Of a stretch of 64,000 nt of DNA, positions 23,697-36,554 are shown piece by piece. Each line of letters begins with the position of its first letter. Positions within the stretch are counted from its first letter, which is position 1. A program made the translations under genes and the position numbers. Source of the DNA: Pistacia vera. Lineage: Eukaryota; Streptophyta; Magnoliopsida; Sapindales; Anacardiaceae. The stretch covers positions 1-64,000 of the forward strand of contig NW_022195079.1 of NCBI RefSeq assembly GCF_008641045.1, written 5' to 3'. Below the pieces are notes generated by a model. It saw only the letters and a program-made list of their open reading frames with translations. It ran no database searches and was not told the DNA's origin.

Positions 23697-23702
23697 AATA
23701 AA
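23697..23702 (+). terminator. Poly(A) signal of the 678-aa gene
   Basis: AATAAA within GGTTGAATAAAGTCATTCAG, about 80 bases after the stop. The same context occurs after the paralogue at 47,469. Confidence 0.7.
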
Positions 23703-23719
23703 GTCATTCAGTTTTCATA

Positions 23720-24870
23720 TAACTCGAAAGATTTAACTATAGTTTCTACTCAAAATAATCCTTTTTTTTTTTTTTTTTTTTGTCGAACTGGAAACAATTT
23801 GCCACAGCTACAATAATCTACCATAAATGTTTTGATTACATCATGTATACAGGTTTAAAATATTATGTAATCAACAGCTCCATTCCATTTGAATTATACG
23901 GATTTTTCAATTAACCGGAGAATCAAACCAATTCGTTTGGTTCTAGCTTCTTGCTAACCAACCCGATCGGTTTGGGTTGAGTTTGTCGGGTCCAATATTC
24001 AGATATTGTGGCGACTCCTAATTATATGCATGGACAGTATTTTAACTATTATGTATTAAGAAAGGAATAATTAAAAATGATATTAAGCGTTAGATATAGT
24101 TGGTATTAGAATTTAATCTTTTTTTTTTTTTTTGTATGACCACCTTTTGCCGTTGAAACAACTTGACCCAAACTCCTTTATCATCGCCCTCCATTAGGCT
24201 ATAAGAGATGGTTAATCTGTTTTGTTTTTTTCAACTTTACTCTCCTGTTTTCTTGCTCGTCTGTTTTTAACTTTATAATGTCCCACTATCATTTGTCTCT
24301 TTTTTTTTTTTTTTTTTTTTCTAAATCTTTTTTCCACTTTAACTTTATATGAACTTTAACTTTTCCAAAAGCTATCTCGATACGTGTGTACAAGAATCGA
24401 TTCTTGTATTATGATGCCAAGAATCGGATTTAACAACACGATTATCAAAAATCTGTTTTCTGTTAATCTCGTCGGATTCTTACACTACGCTAACGCTGCG
24501 ATGAAATGACACACCCTGATGCAGATTTCTAACATTTCCATCACAGACAATTGCATGTCAATCCTTTTTCTGGACTCATCAGTTCATGCACATGCTTTAT
24601 TCTAAGCTCAGAAACTTCATATCTTTTGTTTCAAAGGTATGTATCTAATGAAAGTGATGAAAAAATACACTTCAAATGAAAATTTTGAAATACGGGGAGG
24701 CGGGGGCACTCGGAGGATGTCAATTTTAATGAATTATTATATTAAATCTTAATCTTAATTATTATTATGTTCACTTTCCTATAAATAATGGATATGCTTT
24801 AATTATTGTGTCCAGGCAAATCAGAATTGTTCAATTTTTTGTGGGCATTTCTATAAAGTTTCAAGCTTAT
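23720..24870. other. Spacer with poly-T runs and a palindrome
   Basis: No genes recognised. Poly-T runs at about 23,761-23,780, 24,119-24,134 and 24,301-24,320. A perfect 20-bp palindrome, TACAAGAATCGATTCTTGTA, lies at 24,389-24,408. A segment near 24,537-24,565 is the reverse complement of GGATTGACATGCAATTG text found in the copia relics at about 530-560 and 25,402-25,432. Confidence 0.6.
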
Positions 24871-26287
24871 CCAATGATTTTAAATTTTGGGTTATGACCC
24901 ATCTCTATCACTTTTTTAAAAAATAAAATAAAATAAAATAATGCAATGATTTTACATTGAATATCATTAATGTTGGATTATTTTGTGTTAAGGTAACTGG
25001 TAACCACGGATAAAAATTTTGATTGCTTTGATACACTTTATTTATAAACAATAAAAAAGAAATACAATTTTTTATTATATTGATATGATCAATTTTTTTT
25101 CCCATTAATATTCTTAACATTTGTCATAAAGACACATGTAGATAATTCATTAATATTATATATCCCAAATTAATTTTTATTTCAATTTTCACGTCTCAAA
25201 TTGTATTGATTTGTAATTGTAATGTGAATTACGTTATTATATAATAAAGAATGTGTACTTATACATCAATTTCACATTATTTGATATACAAATGTTATTG
25301 ACGAACTCCAAAATCTAGATATGATATATATTCTCACTTCCATAAAATTTAAGTCGCCTTTTTTAAAGAAAAAATAAACGAAATATGAAGTTCATGATGT
25401 GCAAGGATTGACATGCAATTGTTTGTGATGGAAGCATAGGTGGTCACATTCCATGGAGAGACGTTGAATGGGTTACCCGTTTGAGTTTTGGGCTTAGAAG
25501 CCTTATTTAAGCCCAGACTTAGGTGGACAGCCCAGCTATCCATTATTTCAGTTTGAAGAGAGGTTGGAATCACAGCAATAACCTTGGCATGTGGCGCGAT
25601 AATATGTAAGAGAGACCCGTGAGTTTGAATGGGTTACTCGTTTGAGTTTTGGGCTTACAAGGCTTATTTAAGCCCAGACTTAGGTGGACGGCCCAAAAAA
25701 GCTTACAATGTCCTGGTTGGTTTTGACTATGGCCTAGACAATTATAACAAGAAATATTGTCATGATTCCCAGTGCACTTAAAATGGGTAACCACACTCTA
25801 ACGTAAGTTAAAACTCCAATTCTCTGCCCAACAAGTGGTATCAGAGTGTGTCCTGATAAGTTGCTTCAATTGATCCTTACCCATTTTGATTGTTTTTATG
25901 TGCATCTAAGTGGTCTGGTAGTTAGACGAAATATGATATGTGTTGCGTTTTCATTTTAGATCTGTGTGTGCACTTACATTCGTTGTGTTAGCATATGTTT
26001 GATTGTTTTTTCATCATGAGTTTCTTTACTAAATGAGGATCTGCTCATAGACCACCTCTGTTAAAATAACCTAACTATTATACATGGAGACATAGGAAGC
26101 GTGCTTTTCTTAAGTCTATAGATAAAAGAGTCTGGTCTATGGTTGTGAATGGATGGACAGCCTCGGTTATTGTTGAAAATAAAGTATCTAAACCAAAACC
26201 TGTTGCTAGTTGGACTGCTGATGAGATAACTTTTGCAAATTATAACTCTAAAGCTCTTCATGCTCTTTTTAATGCTGTGAGTGTGAA
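24870..26287 (+). mobile_element. Ty1/copia relic copy 2 (LTR, primer site, gag start)
   Basis: Close match to the start of the window and to 6,137-6,730, but with only about 1.4 units of the 161-bp repeat (25,465-25,690). A primer site TGGTATCAGAG lies at 25,836-25,846 and a gag ATG at 26,016. Gag text NGWTAS, NSKALHALFNAVSVN is readable at 26,139-26,287 and is cut there by a gypsy LTR, whereas copy 1 continues. Stops precede the readable stretch, so it is non-functional. Confidence 0.75.
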
Positions 26288-28307
26288 TGTAATATTCTGT
26301 CTACTTAGTAGTTCTTTGGAAAAAATATAAGTAAAACTCACTAACATGTTATAGAAAATATATTTATGCATATAAGAATGTAATAGTGGGCCCAAAATAA
26401 ATTTAACTTTATATACAAATCTCTACATCAAGTAATAAAGTCACAAAAAATACAAAGTAGTCTCGGACAGTGGTGCCATTCTCCTCCGCTACTTGACGTC
26501 TCTCCCGACTGTATCTCATCTATTACCTGCAAAAAATAGTGAAATCAACAGAGTGAGCACTAATTGCTCAGTAAGTAAACCCACAATACTTCTATTCTTT
26601 TTTCGTTACTCAGATCCTAGATTATCTTTCCTTACACCAAACTTCTCAATTCTTCTCAGCTTTTTCTAAGATTCTAGTTTCTCACTTACGGATATGTAAG
26701 CCCAAATAGAAAAACAAACACGAGATAGTAGAAATGGCTGGCATGATGCAGATGCACAAATGCATAAACTTTTTCTATGCAATGCATTTTCTTTTTTGTT
26801 TTCTTATTTTATATTCTTTCTTGCTTTTTTATGCTTTCTCTCTTTTCTTTTCTTTTCTTTTCTATTCTTTCTTTTCTTTCTTTGCCGATCAGACTCGGTT
26901 AAGGCATGGATTCAAAACCTTGGCCGTGTGAGTGTATTCTCAAATTCTTTCTTGGGTACAGTCCTCATCCACATGCACTTTTTACGGACTGTACAAATTC
27001 TTCTTTCTTATTCTTAGGCCGCTCACTAAAGGCGGCGTGCATATGAGGATATTCTTCTTCTCTGTCACTCATGGGTTCCCCATCGCAACAACCTTCTCTT
27101 CCCTTATCTTTTTATATTTCTTTAAGTAAAATTTCAGATTTGAGGTATTCTTTAATTATGTTCTTTAGATAATGATTATACAATTAACTTCTTTTCTTTC
27201 CTTCTCTTTATTATTTAATGTTCTCATACATGTATATGTGCATGTAAATATGCTCATTCTTTGCTATTCTTTCTAAATGCAAATGTTCAAATATAAGAAT
27301 GCATTATGGCATATAAAAATATTACTATGGAACTAGTATTCTCTACCAACAACGTTTCCATAACAAAGTAATAATCTAACATACTCATATATATGCACTC
27401 TCTTTGAAATTTTATCAAACACCTTACATGCACATACAAACCCTAAATTGTTTACACTTCCACATATTTCTCAAGCCACCAAAATTGGAGTAAAAACTCC
27501 CTAAGGCCAACAACCACCCTACCCGAATTTCACCTTCCACCCTTCCAAATCCATTCTTTCATATTTCATCAACTCAACACATACAAATACATCACTTCTC
27601 ATGGCCATAAGATTCACAAATCAAACAACCTCAATTTCAATCCATAATTCTCATCATACAAACACACATACAACATATACAAAATTTCTCTACACAAGTA
27701 TTTATTCAATCAAAGCTAAAGTTGGATTTACTTATCTTGAATTTGAGCAATTCCAACACTATAATCTCTCTTTGGTAGAATTCCCCTTCCTCTTAACCCT
27801 AAGCATATAAAACCATAAGAATTCAAAACTTTAAAATTTAATCTCACATCTTGGTACAAGAATCTTACCTTGAATGCTTAGGATTGAAAATCTATCAAAA
27901 TCTAACTAAAATCCTATGAATTTCCTTAGAAATTTAGTGAAGAAATTTGAGAGAATTTGGGGTGAAGGTGCCGTGAAAAAGGGGTGGAGTGGCCCGGGTT
28001 TCAACTCTTGAACTCTTATTACTACATAATAATATATATAGTTTCCCATTTTACCCTTGCACTTTCTAAAAATTTCATCTTGTCCCTTAGTCAATTACAA
28101 GAATGCCCTCATTTTTATTAACTTTTCCATGGTATTCTACCTCTTTTCATTCCCCACTCTTTCATCTAATTATGAGTGGAATGACCATTTTACCCTTAAT
28201 GACATTTTAAAGAATTTCTTTAACACTTGTCCAAGATAATTCTAACAAGATTCAACTAAGGGTATTAGGGCATAAATAAAGTTACGTACCTTGATGTGGG
28301 CATTACA
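26288..28307 (-). repeat. Ty3/gypsy LTR inserted in copia gag
   Basis: Plus-strand ends are TGTAAT (26,288) and ATTACA (28,307), a short inverted pair typical of LTR termini. Next to the right end, read on the minus strand, is a purine tract ending GGGGGGAGGAAT, and the gypsy integrase tail precedes it. This is therefore the 3' LTR of a minus-strand gypsy element, 2,020 bp long. The left end lies exactly where copia gag homology breaks. It contains a pyrimidine-rich CTTTT tract near 26,840-26,885; open frames over it are low-complexity. Confidence 0.8.
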
Positions 28308-28308
28308 A

Positions 28309-28340
28309 TTCCTCCCCCCTCCTCCTCCTCCCTCCCATAA
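28309..28340 (-). other. Polypurine tract of the gypsy element
   Basis: On the minus strand an almost pure G/A run (GGAGGGAGGAGGAGG type) immediately precedes the LTR start TGTAATGCCC. It primes plus-strand DNA synthesis in this class. Confidence 0.8.
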
Positions 28341-28358
28341 GAATTTCGTCCACGAAAT

Positions 28359-28930
28359 TCAAACAAACAATTCGGGATAGCAGTTCCGCATATCTTGTTC
28401 TACTTTCCATGTAGCTTTTTCTACTTTATGATTCCTCCATAGAACTTTTACTAATGGAATACTCTTGTTTCAGAGCTCCTTAACCTTTTTATCCAATATT
28501 TGCACTAGGTGCTCCTCATAAACAAGATTCTCTTCTAAGTCCACTTCTTCTACTTTTAATATATGGGAAGGATCACTAACATACCTTCGAAGCATGGAGA
28601 CATGGAACACATTATGCACTCTATCCATAATTGGTGGTAGCGCCAATTTGTAAGCTACCTTTCCCACTCGTTGTAACACTTCAAAGGGACCAATGTATCT
28701 CGGAGCTAGCTTCCCTTTTCCACCAAACGCGATACTCGCTTATAGGGGGAAATTTTAATAAACGCCTTGTCACCCACTTCAAATTCTACATCTTTTCTCT
28801 TTAAATCCGCATAACTCTTTTGTTTGTCTTGGGCTTGTTTCATTCTATTTTTGATCAACTTGATATCTTCTATCATTTTCTGACTTATCTCAAGCCCAAG
28901 AGCTATTTCCAAAGCGTCTTTCTCTCATGC
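28359..28930 (-). pseudogene. Gypsy pol C-terminus (integrase tail), frameshifted fragment
   Basis: Remnant of the integrase C-terminal region of a Ty3/gypsy polyprotein. Read on the minus strand from about 28,930: ALGLEISQKMIEDIK, QAQDKQKSYADLKRKDVEFE, VGDKAFIKISPYK, then after a frameshift near 28,690 LQRVGKVAYKLALPP, DRVHNVFHVSMLRRYV, DPSHIL and finally LWRNHKVEKATWKVE and YPELFV before a stop at 28,359. The VGDKVFLKVSP and HNVFHVSMLRKY motifs are characteristic of plant gypsy integrases. Everything upstream (reverse transcriptase, RNase H, integrase core) is missing. The fragment is truncated at about 28,930 where an unrelated DNA transposon begins. Confidence 0.85.
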
Positions 28931-28944
28931 TTCATTCCAATGCA

Positions 28945-29515
28945 GTGGGACCTACATCGTCTACCGCACGGTCGGTCGATTGGATATTGTCAGTTGTGTG
29001 TCGATATGACCCTTTTTGGCCAGATCCATGGTCGTTAACGAGCAACGACGTGGTTGTTAATGCCATCGATCTAGTCGTTAATGACCAGATCGAAAAATCT
29101 AGCTGGAGGCGACCATAATAGATCTAGCCATTTTCGACTAGATTTTTCACGATCTAGCCAAAAAGTAGTTTTGGTGGGCTAGAATTTGTTTAAATACAAG
29201 GGATTTAATGTCCAAAAAAGTAATTAATTAGGGGTAAAATTGTAATGACAAGTTCATATAAATTAATTTAAAAATGAGGGTATTTTTGTCCTGAAATTTT
29301 ATTAATAAAGGATAAAATTGTAACAAAAGTAATCTTAAAATGCATAAAAAAGTGGAGATAATCAGATTACCTCATATATTACCAACAATAACTACTATTG
29401 GTTTTAAAAGATTATCAAAATCCTATATCACTTAAAAACCAAACGTAGTAATCAAGTAATATAAAATAACATTACCTTAGTAATCCCTTATTATCTCTAA
29501 CCAAACACACCCTTA
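28945..29515. mobile_element. Non-autonomous DNA transposon, truncated, family N1
   Basis: The right end CTAACCAAACACACCC and the preceding AT-rich text (GTAATCAAGTAATATAA, AGATTATC, ACTATTGG) match the right end of the element at 54,057-55,083. Internal GATCGATGG/GGTCGTTAA text also matches. No transposase is seen. The left terminus is not recognisable. Confidence 0.55.
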
Positions 29516-29696
29516 GAGTGATTTGGAGTAATACCAGAGATTACTAGAGAATGTGATAAAGCTGATGAGCGAAGGAAAAGACTAGAATAAGAAGAATTAT
29601 AAATCCCCTCAAGGAAAGGATTTGATACCAAGAAGAAATTAAGTTGCATTAAAAGAATAAGTTATGTAACCCTTTTTTTAATTTAAGTATCTAGTT

Positions 29697-30065
29697 ATCA
29701 TATTATATATAGACGTGCATTCGTTGCTGCATGAATAATTTCAAACAATATTGCTTCTGACAATTCCCTAGTGTCTTTGAGACTTTGACAACTTCATTAA
29801 TTCCTCTTCAGATTGTGCACTGAGAATCGTGAAAGCACCGCAAGAATTCTTCAGCTCCAGTTAGTGGAGTCAATGGGTAATTAGGAATGTGTTGCTGCAT
29901 CTAGTTATTGTATTAAATAAGAGCTGTATGTGTCGCTGCATGAATATTTTCAAACAATATTGCTTCTAAAATTCCCTATGTCTTTACAACTATATCCATT
30001 AATTTTCTCTCTTCAGATTGTGCTCTGAGAATCGTGAGAGCACTGCAAGAATTCTTCAGCTCCAG
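29697..30065 (+). promoter_or_regulatory. Tandem-duplicated DUF4220 promoter and exon 1 (block A)
   Basis: A TATA-like ATTATATATAGACG at about 29,702-29,715 is followed by CAAACAATATTGCTTCT..., CTTCAGATTGTGC and GAGAATCGTGAAAGCACCGC, ending CTCCAG (29,860). The whole module repeats 205 bp later (29,950-30,065), ending CTCCAG|GTTAG, a good splice donor at 30,066. An identical TATA context with the GCTGCATG motif recurs at 57,729. No long frame is present, so exon 1 is non-coding. The likely acceptor is CATCAG|CTTTAAG at 31,859. Confidence 0.7.
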
Positions 30066-31859
30066 GTTAGTCCTTACAATTTGAGTTAATTCATTGACCC
30101 TTGAGGTTTGTGAAATAATAAAAATCCTCTGCCATTTATAAACCGTTAGTGAGCAGTAGAACTTAAAGTATTATGAGTAAAGAATATTTACCGATTACCC
30201 TTTGATGCTAACTCCCAATAATGGAGTTAGCATCGAGGGGTGTCTATGATACAAATAATACAACATTAAAAGTTCAAGGGTACAATGTGATAAAAATCTG
30301 AAAAATTCCTATCTAAGTGATAAAAACTCAAACCCTAGGGGTACTTTATGACAATATCCCATATTAAATTAATTTCCAACATTTCCTTTCCTTGACCCAA
30401 GCTCTAGAAAAACGAAAGCGTTGTCCATGTATGATTTCCTTCCCCACCAATGTCCCTCTTGTGGCTACTGCCGAATTAATTCTTGGAGTCAATTCCATGG
30501 CCTTTTCCTCGAACATGTTGCATGCTCTACTCTTGCAATCATGTATACTTTTATCACATTCTTATTCTACTTCAGCCTTACCCAAAAATATCTCAACTAT
30601 TTAGTGGACCTCCATTCTAAAATTCATAGTATTTTTTTTCTATATCTTTAGTTCTCAACTGAATGTTACTCGTCCAATTTAGAATGTTTAAGGTCTGCCG
30701 AGCTCCATCATCTGTAGAAAATCCACATGACATCTTTATTTCTTCCTTTCTTGGATCTCAACAAAGTTTGATCCCCTACAATTTCTAGGATTTAGAATGT
30801 TTAATAAAAATTTTGCAGCCCCACTGATTAATTAAATATAAAATAAAAAACCTCATTATATACCAAACACGGCCTAAAGCCCCGGAAGGCCCAGCTTGGG
30901 CCAGAGTAAGCTCAGCCTTGGTCTGGCCTGAGTTTGTAAAACCTAGGCTTTTCCCAGGCCCAGGCAAGCAAGCCCGAGGTTTTTTACATTCCTAGTCCAA
31001 TTCCCTTTTTAGATGTTTTGTTGTGTTGGTGACCTTCTCAAAATAGCACAGTCTACGAAGTGATTGATATTTCCTTTACGTTTATTAAACTCTCCTTCTG
31101 CTCTTACCCGTGGTGTCACAAATTACATGTTTCTGCCTATTTGCCTATACATTGTTAGGTTTGATCTGAACTACTCATGTCAATTGGCTCTAAAATAAAA
31201 TATTTGGTAAAATCATAATATTTGACATGAGTCTTTTCTACATAAAAAGTAATATTTTGTTACAATAAAAGTGGAAACTATATGGATTATTCAAAAATTG
31301 AAGTTGATTTGCTTTATAAAAGAAGATATAAAATGAATTTCTATGAATGGTTACACAAGATTCAGCCAATCGTATTGACGTGGATGTTATTGAGAAATAC
31401 CTATAAATAAAATATCCAGAACATAAGCAACTAAAGTAAAGAAACACACCCCACAAGAGTTTATTTTTTAAAAATAAACTGACAAAGACACCCTATCATA
31501 TAAGATACTTAATCATAATTTCCATTACTTAAACGTAACCTATTGTAATTAAATAAATCAAATACTAACTTATTTATTTTGAAACAAATATTAAAAAAAT
31601 GCAATATAGACTTCTATTAATTAAACTAGTAACCCTACTGTTAATTAATATAAATCAAATATTAATACAAATCTATTTTAAACAAATATATATAAACTAC
31701 AATATAAGGCTTCGAGTTCTAATGAAATTAATTCTTGATTAATTATGCAAATCAAGGTTTACATTTTTGTGTTACATTACATGTCTGGACTGGATTAATT
31801 TATATTGTACATTTCTTTATCTTAAAAAACTTATGCTAGTTATATTCTCTCTTCATCAG
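30066..31859 (+). other. Intron 1 of block A DUF4220 copy
   Basis: Starts GTTAGT, ends TTCATCAG. Colinear with 43,416-45,263 along the whole length but shorter by many single-base deletions. Contains no gene. Confidence 0.65.
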
Positions 31860-33878
31860 CTTTAAGAAATTAAAGAGGCGATTATGAATCTATTCCCGAC
31901 GATTTATTTTCGAGCAGAGATCATCCTATCAGTGAAAAAAGGTCAGACGTAGAATGGGAGTTAAATGAGATCAGAACTCTAATGTTATTGAGTCTTGGAG
32001 CACAAGCCATTCTTACTTTCTTTGGCAATCGTAGAAAGTACCAGTTAAGCTCTTTAGCCGGTTTTGTGTTTGGTTATCCTACTTAATGGCAATGTCCTAT
32101 GGTAACTTTCTTCCTTGGCAAGCTTTCTATAATGAGTGTCACGGCTTACGCTATCTTAGTAGATAATCAACTAACTATGACCATGTTATATAATTAATGT
32201 GTTCCTCAAGAGGTGGTGGCACCAATACTTTTGGTACAATTTGTAGCCCAATAATGATCTCCTACTCAGTTGAAGATATAGCTAACATTTAGCAAGTTAT
32301 TGGACTAAGCACCCAAGTAGCGCCTTGGCAGTTCGATCCTTTATCAGCATTGTTTCAAGAACCTAAATATCCCTTCTTCATTTCCGTTACCTGTTATTTA
32401 TCTGGATTAATCAAAGTCTTAGAAAGACTCCGGCTTTCATGCACTTAAGGAATAGAGAAAAAGTTGTGATAACTATTTGTACATAATGATTCTCGAAAAG
32501 TAGAAATCCCAGTCGAGCTTAGCTCAATTCCGGAACGCCTTCTGATGATCTTGATTTGCTTGTGAAGCTATAAACGCTTTGATCGGTTAAAGCCTTATCT
32601 TGAGAACTGGCTAGGCCACCATTCATCTGTATATTCCTATTCAGTGAGTGTAGAATACGGTCATCCTAGGATGTTTTCAGAGTCACAGAATTCGAGCTTA
32701 GCTTTATGTATGATGTGCTCTATACCAATGCGTCCATTACCTATTCTAAGAGAAACTTTTGGGTCGCATCATTTGCATTCTTATTCTATTTGTTTTGTGT
32801 GTGTTTCGGGGTGTGTCATAGATTACCATATGGATCTCATAATCACCTTTGTGTTGCTCATTGGAGCAATTCTACTTGAATTCTATGAGATGAAGGACTT
32901 TTTGCTCGGATTGGGTAGTACTCCATATGATGAATCAAAAGTGGAGTGCATGTATGAGAAGATTGTTGAGGATTGTTGCTCAAAGATTCTAAGTAAGAAC
33001 ATAGGGGGTCACATCACATGGAACAATTCAATTTACTAAGCTATTGTCTCTAGTAAGAGCGTAAAAAGCTTGTGGGTTGATTAGCAGAATTCTCATGGTC
33101 AAGAGCTTCCACAGGGAGTACAAGAAGCGTTGTGTTAAGAAACTTCAAGTTCCTGAGGAGTTGAAAAAATTATACTACGACAAGTGGAAGATGAAGAACA
33201 CAGAGGTGGGCAACCTTTCAGCGAATGTGGTGAATGGCCACTTGAAAATGCTATTGTCTCCAAGATTTGGAATTGAATATTCCACAAATTTTGGTTCCCA
33301 TGCCAGAAGCAAACGAAGTTTGGCAAAGCCATTATTATATGCACATTGCCACAAATGTTTGTTACTATTTAGATGGTGGTCATTTACAAGATATAATCAA
33401 TCCTTCTAATGCGAACTGAACAAATTTTTATCAGATATATATGATGTATCTTTTGCCATGCATCCTGATATGTTATCTATTGTCACTGTGACATTCTCTT
33501 CCTTGGTGTTTGTGCTCAAGTGGGTGAGTTTTTTAAGACAAAAGAATCAAGGATGAAGCCACATTGTGCAGATGTTACTAGATGAGTTTGTGGACGAAAA
33601 TTATCGACAAGGAAATCCAAAGAAAAATGTGCTCACACAAAATGGAATGTGGTTCTTCAGGTGCAAAATTGGTTGGAATATTGCGAGGAAGAGAGGACAG
33701 ATGGGAATAATAAGCGTGTTTGGGTGGAAATGTTGTGTTATGGGCTACTAATTGTCCTTGGACTCTCCATGCAGAGCAACTTAGCGAGGTGGAGAATTGC
33801 TCACTCATGTTTGGCTTTTGTCTTGAGCATGAGAAATGAGCCATTTTTTCAATCTCTTCCGAGGCATATGATGCTTAA
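31860..33878 (+). pseudogene. DUF4220/DUF594 copy in block A, frameshifted throughout
   Basis: Near-identical to the intact gene at 45,280-47,334 but with scattered one-base deletions and occasional insertions that break the frame every 30-130 codons. The equivalent of the first ATG has lost its T (AAAGAGGCGATT against AAAGATGGCGATT); the next ATG is at 31,884. Readable pieces: FELSFMYD-coding text near 32,690-32,720, ITFVLLIGAILLEFYEMK (about 32,845-32,895), and DUF594 text near 33,720-33,830. The stop aligns at 33,876-33,878. The change pattern (mostly indels, few substitutions) fits raw long-read error better than pseudogene decay. Confidence 0.85.
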
Positions 33879-34019
33879 GAGAGTGTTGTACATCCACTTC
33901 TATTGTGTATTATGTGTGTATTTAATAATGATTGTTGTACACCAACATCTATTGTGGTATATTTTGTAAATGTTGTTCATCAACATTTTATTGTGTACAT
34001 ACGTTGAATAAAGTCATAT

Positions 34020-35320
34020 TCAGATTTCAATTTCAGGTCCTTTTGTACAATTTCAAGAGACCAACTTGCTAATTATGTTAGTACTCATAATAATTATCAT
34101 CCATTTTTATTTGGTCATTATTTAATCAAACTAGCCCGAAACAATTTTCACAACTTACAATAATCTACCTCAAAGAACCTTTTATGATATACAATTACCT
34201 TAATGTAGGAAAATTGTTAGAGCACCAGGTCAGTTGAATGCAGCTTACATATGCATATAGAAAAAATGGCTTTCAACGTCTAGCAAAATTAGACGCCGAT
34301 AGTAAAATTTAGACACTAAATGTCTTGTGCGTCTAAATTTTGCAGTCGTCATAAGTTACAGAACCGTTGTCGCAGAAATTATGGGCGTCTAAATAATAGG
34401 TTAGACATGGAAATTTTTTTTTTTTAACGATTAGCAAATTATTACTAATTGCTAATTGAAATAGTCATCTGACTTAGTGCTAAATGTGTAACGTATTTTG
34501 ATAAATTGTATTGTATAATCAATTATTTAAGAACGTACCTTCTAATGACTAATAATAGTCGTGAATGTCACAAAAATTAGACACTAAAGATATAAGGGTA
34601 ATTTCGTAAAAGTGTTTCTCGATTATTCTATTAGTGGACGAATGTATCTTTTAGTGAAAAAAAATTAGTGGTTAATTCTAATAATTTTTAGACGTTGAAT
34701 GTGGAATCCAAATACGATAAATTACTTTTCGCTATTATGAAACTAGTTGCAAAATGTGTTTTTTTATAAGAAAGTAATCAGTGGCAAAAGCATTTCGTTT
34801 TTAGTTGGGAAATGTACATGCCCAATTTAGTTTCTTACATTTTGTAACTATTGATTTAGTCATTAAAATTAATTTTTTTGCATCAAAATAAATAAATCGA
34901 TTGTATATGAGTTTTGAAAACTAATTATTTTAGTCAAGTATTATTGATTAGTCTTAGATGCTGTATTATTTTTGCAACTAATACTTTAGTAGTTAATTGG
35001 TTAACATTTAAAAGCTTATTTTTGCTCTTCGTAATGACATAGTTTATATACATTCAACATCAACAAAAAATTATGACATAAAATAAAAATCTGATCACTA
35101 ACATCAAATTCATATTATATATATATATATATATATTGGATTTTTATGCATGAGAGCAATAAAAATCCAAAATGCACATTCATGCATAACCAAAAAAGAA
35201 AACATGCACCCACATTTTCATTAGTACTATCTATCTGAGCATAACTCTAACAAACAAATGGCCACCCCATGTACACCATCTAAGGATATATGCAGCAATC
35301 TTAAAAGTCCAAATATGGCC
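34020..35320. repeat. CACTA-like subterminal repeat region, block A
   Basis: Dense short motifs in both orientations: GCGTCTAAA/TTAGACG, TAGTTGCAA and ATTAGTGG. Similar to 40,240-41,480 (B) and 47,500-48,760 (C). Includes an (AT)n run near 35,111-35,134. No coding sequence. Transposon type is inferred from motif density, since no left terminus is seen. Confidence 0.4.
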
Positions 35321-35329
35321 TACCCCCTG

Positions 35330-36554
35330 TCAAAATATCTACTGCCCATACCACAAAAAACTGACCATCAATGTTAGCATCTCAAGTGTCATCAGTTGAG
35401 ATTTTAAAAGTAGCTGTAGCAGATGAGGAAGACTCTTCACCAGCTGGAGATGGAGATGGCAGCCGAGTTGGAGCTCTAGCAGTTGGGCGGTGCAGTCTGC
35501 TATAGTGATCTGCTTCAGCATCTCCACATTGAATATGTTGTTCTTCAAGATTTTTTTTCTCTTTTTGTTGGTCAAATAGGATGAGCTGCTCCTATCTTTC
35601 TAGAGCTTATGAGGAGATTCAAGATACCACTTCCAACAACAAATACATAGTAATAGTTTTTTGAACAATTCTTTTAGGAGCAAGAGTCAGGGCCGGGTTA
35701 CAGAAGTATTCCTAAAAACTTCTAAAATGCAAATAAAGTACCCTTTCTTTCGACTACATCCCCTGGTTTCAAGCTTGCAAATACTGACTCATTTTTCCCT
35801 CAGGTACACCTGAAAAAATTATAAAGGAGTGGACAAATGCAATTTAAAGAGCATTACATTATGTGCAAGTATCTTCAAAAGTGGAAATTGAAAAGATAAG
35901 AAATTTCAAAGTATCCCTTTGGAATCTAGATATGATATAGTATAACCTGAACATAAAAGACAGTATACACAAGATACTTATCGATAAATAGATAAACAGA
36001 ATAACCTGCTATGAAAAATATTAAGAACATCTAGAACATAGCCAGGAACATCATCCATCATTTCAAAACAAGAACATCTAATTGTAAGTGCACAATCCCA
36101 CAAAATATTTTCCTAGGTATCATGAATTTGGTGTTCAGCAACAAGTTAGTTCCTCCCCACCAGCATTTCGACAGGGATGGAGAGAGTGAGACAGCACTTA
36201 GAATCATAAGCTGAACCAGTCTCTGATGAAAATTTATATTATGTGGTTTTTTGAGTCTTTTGACCAGAACCACCTCCTCACCAAACAAAGGACACTGGAT
36301 ACAAGGCAAACCTCAAAATCAGTAACCAAGCTACAACACGGAAATGCAAGTTCGAACAAACAAAGATTAGAACTGAAGACTTACGGCCGTATGACATATT
36401 TTGCTTTTCCTTCAGCGTCTTGTCCTACTGGAGCCCTGCAGTTACGATAACACATAAAAGAGTGTCTTTTTAATGAAGCCCAAGAGGTCTGTGTGCCACA
36501 TGTTTGGTAGCTTGACGGAGCTGCCATCTTCTCCATAGCAGCGTCGGACGCCAT
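35330..36554 (-). pseudogene. Small Cys-rich gene or gene fragment, block A
   Basis: The minus-strand ATG at 36,554 opens MASDAAMEKM; with frame noise the next text reads SYQ..WHTDL-like, then CRAP (about 36,430). Comparison of the three blocks gives a consensus resembling, from memory, a plant Cys-rich membrane family with WHTDL...DTPYCCF...CAP near the N-terminus. A splice donor GTAAGT follows at 36,379-36,384. A last-exon candidate near 35,385-35,480 encodes PSPAGEESSSSATATFKIS and ends TDDT-stop. Middle exons are uncertain. It could be a real gene read through poor sequence, or a fragment carried by a transposon. Confidence 0.4.

Noticed and set aside
26734..27129. Phe/Leu-rich open frames resembling membrane proteins
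   Set aside because: They translate a CTTTT pyrimidine tract inside the gypsy LTR; low-complexity.
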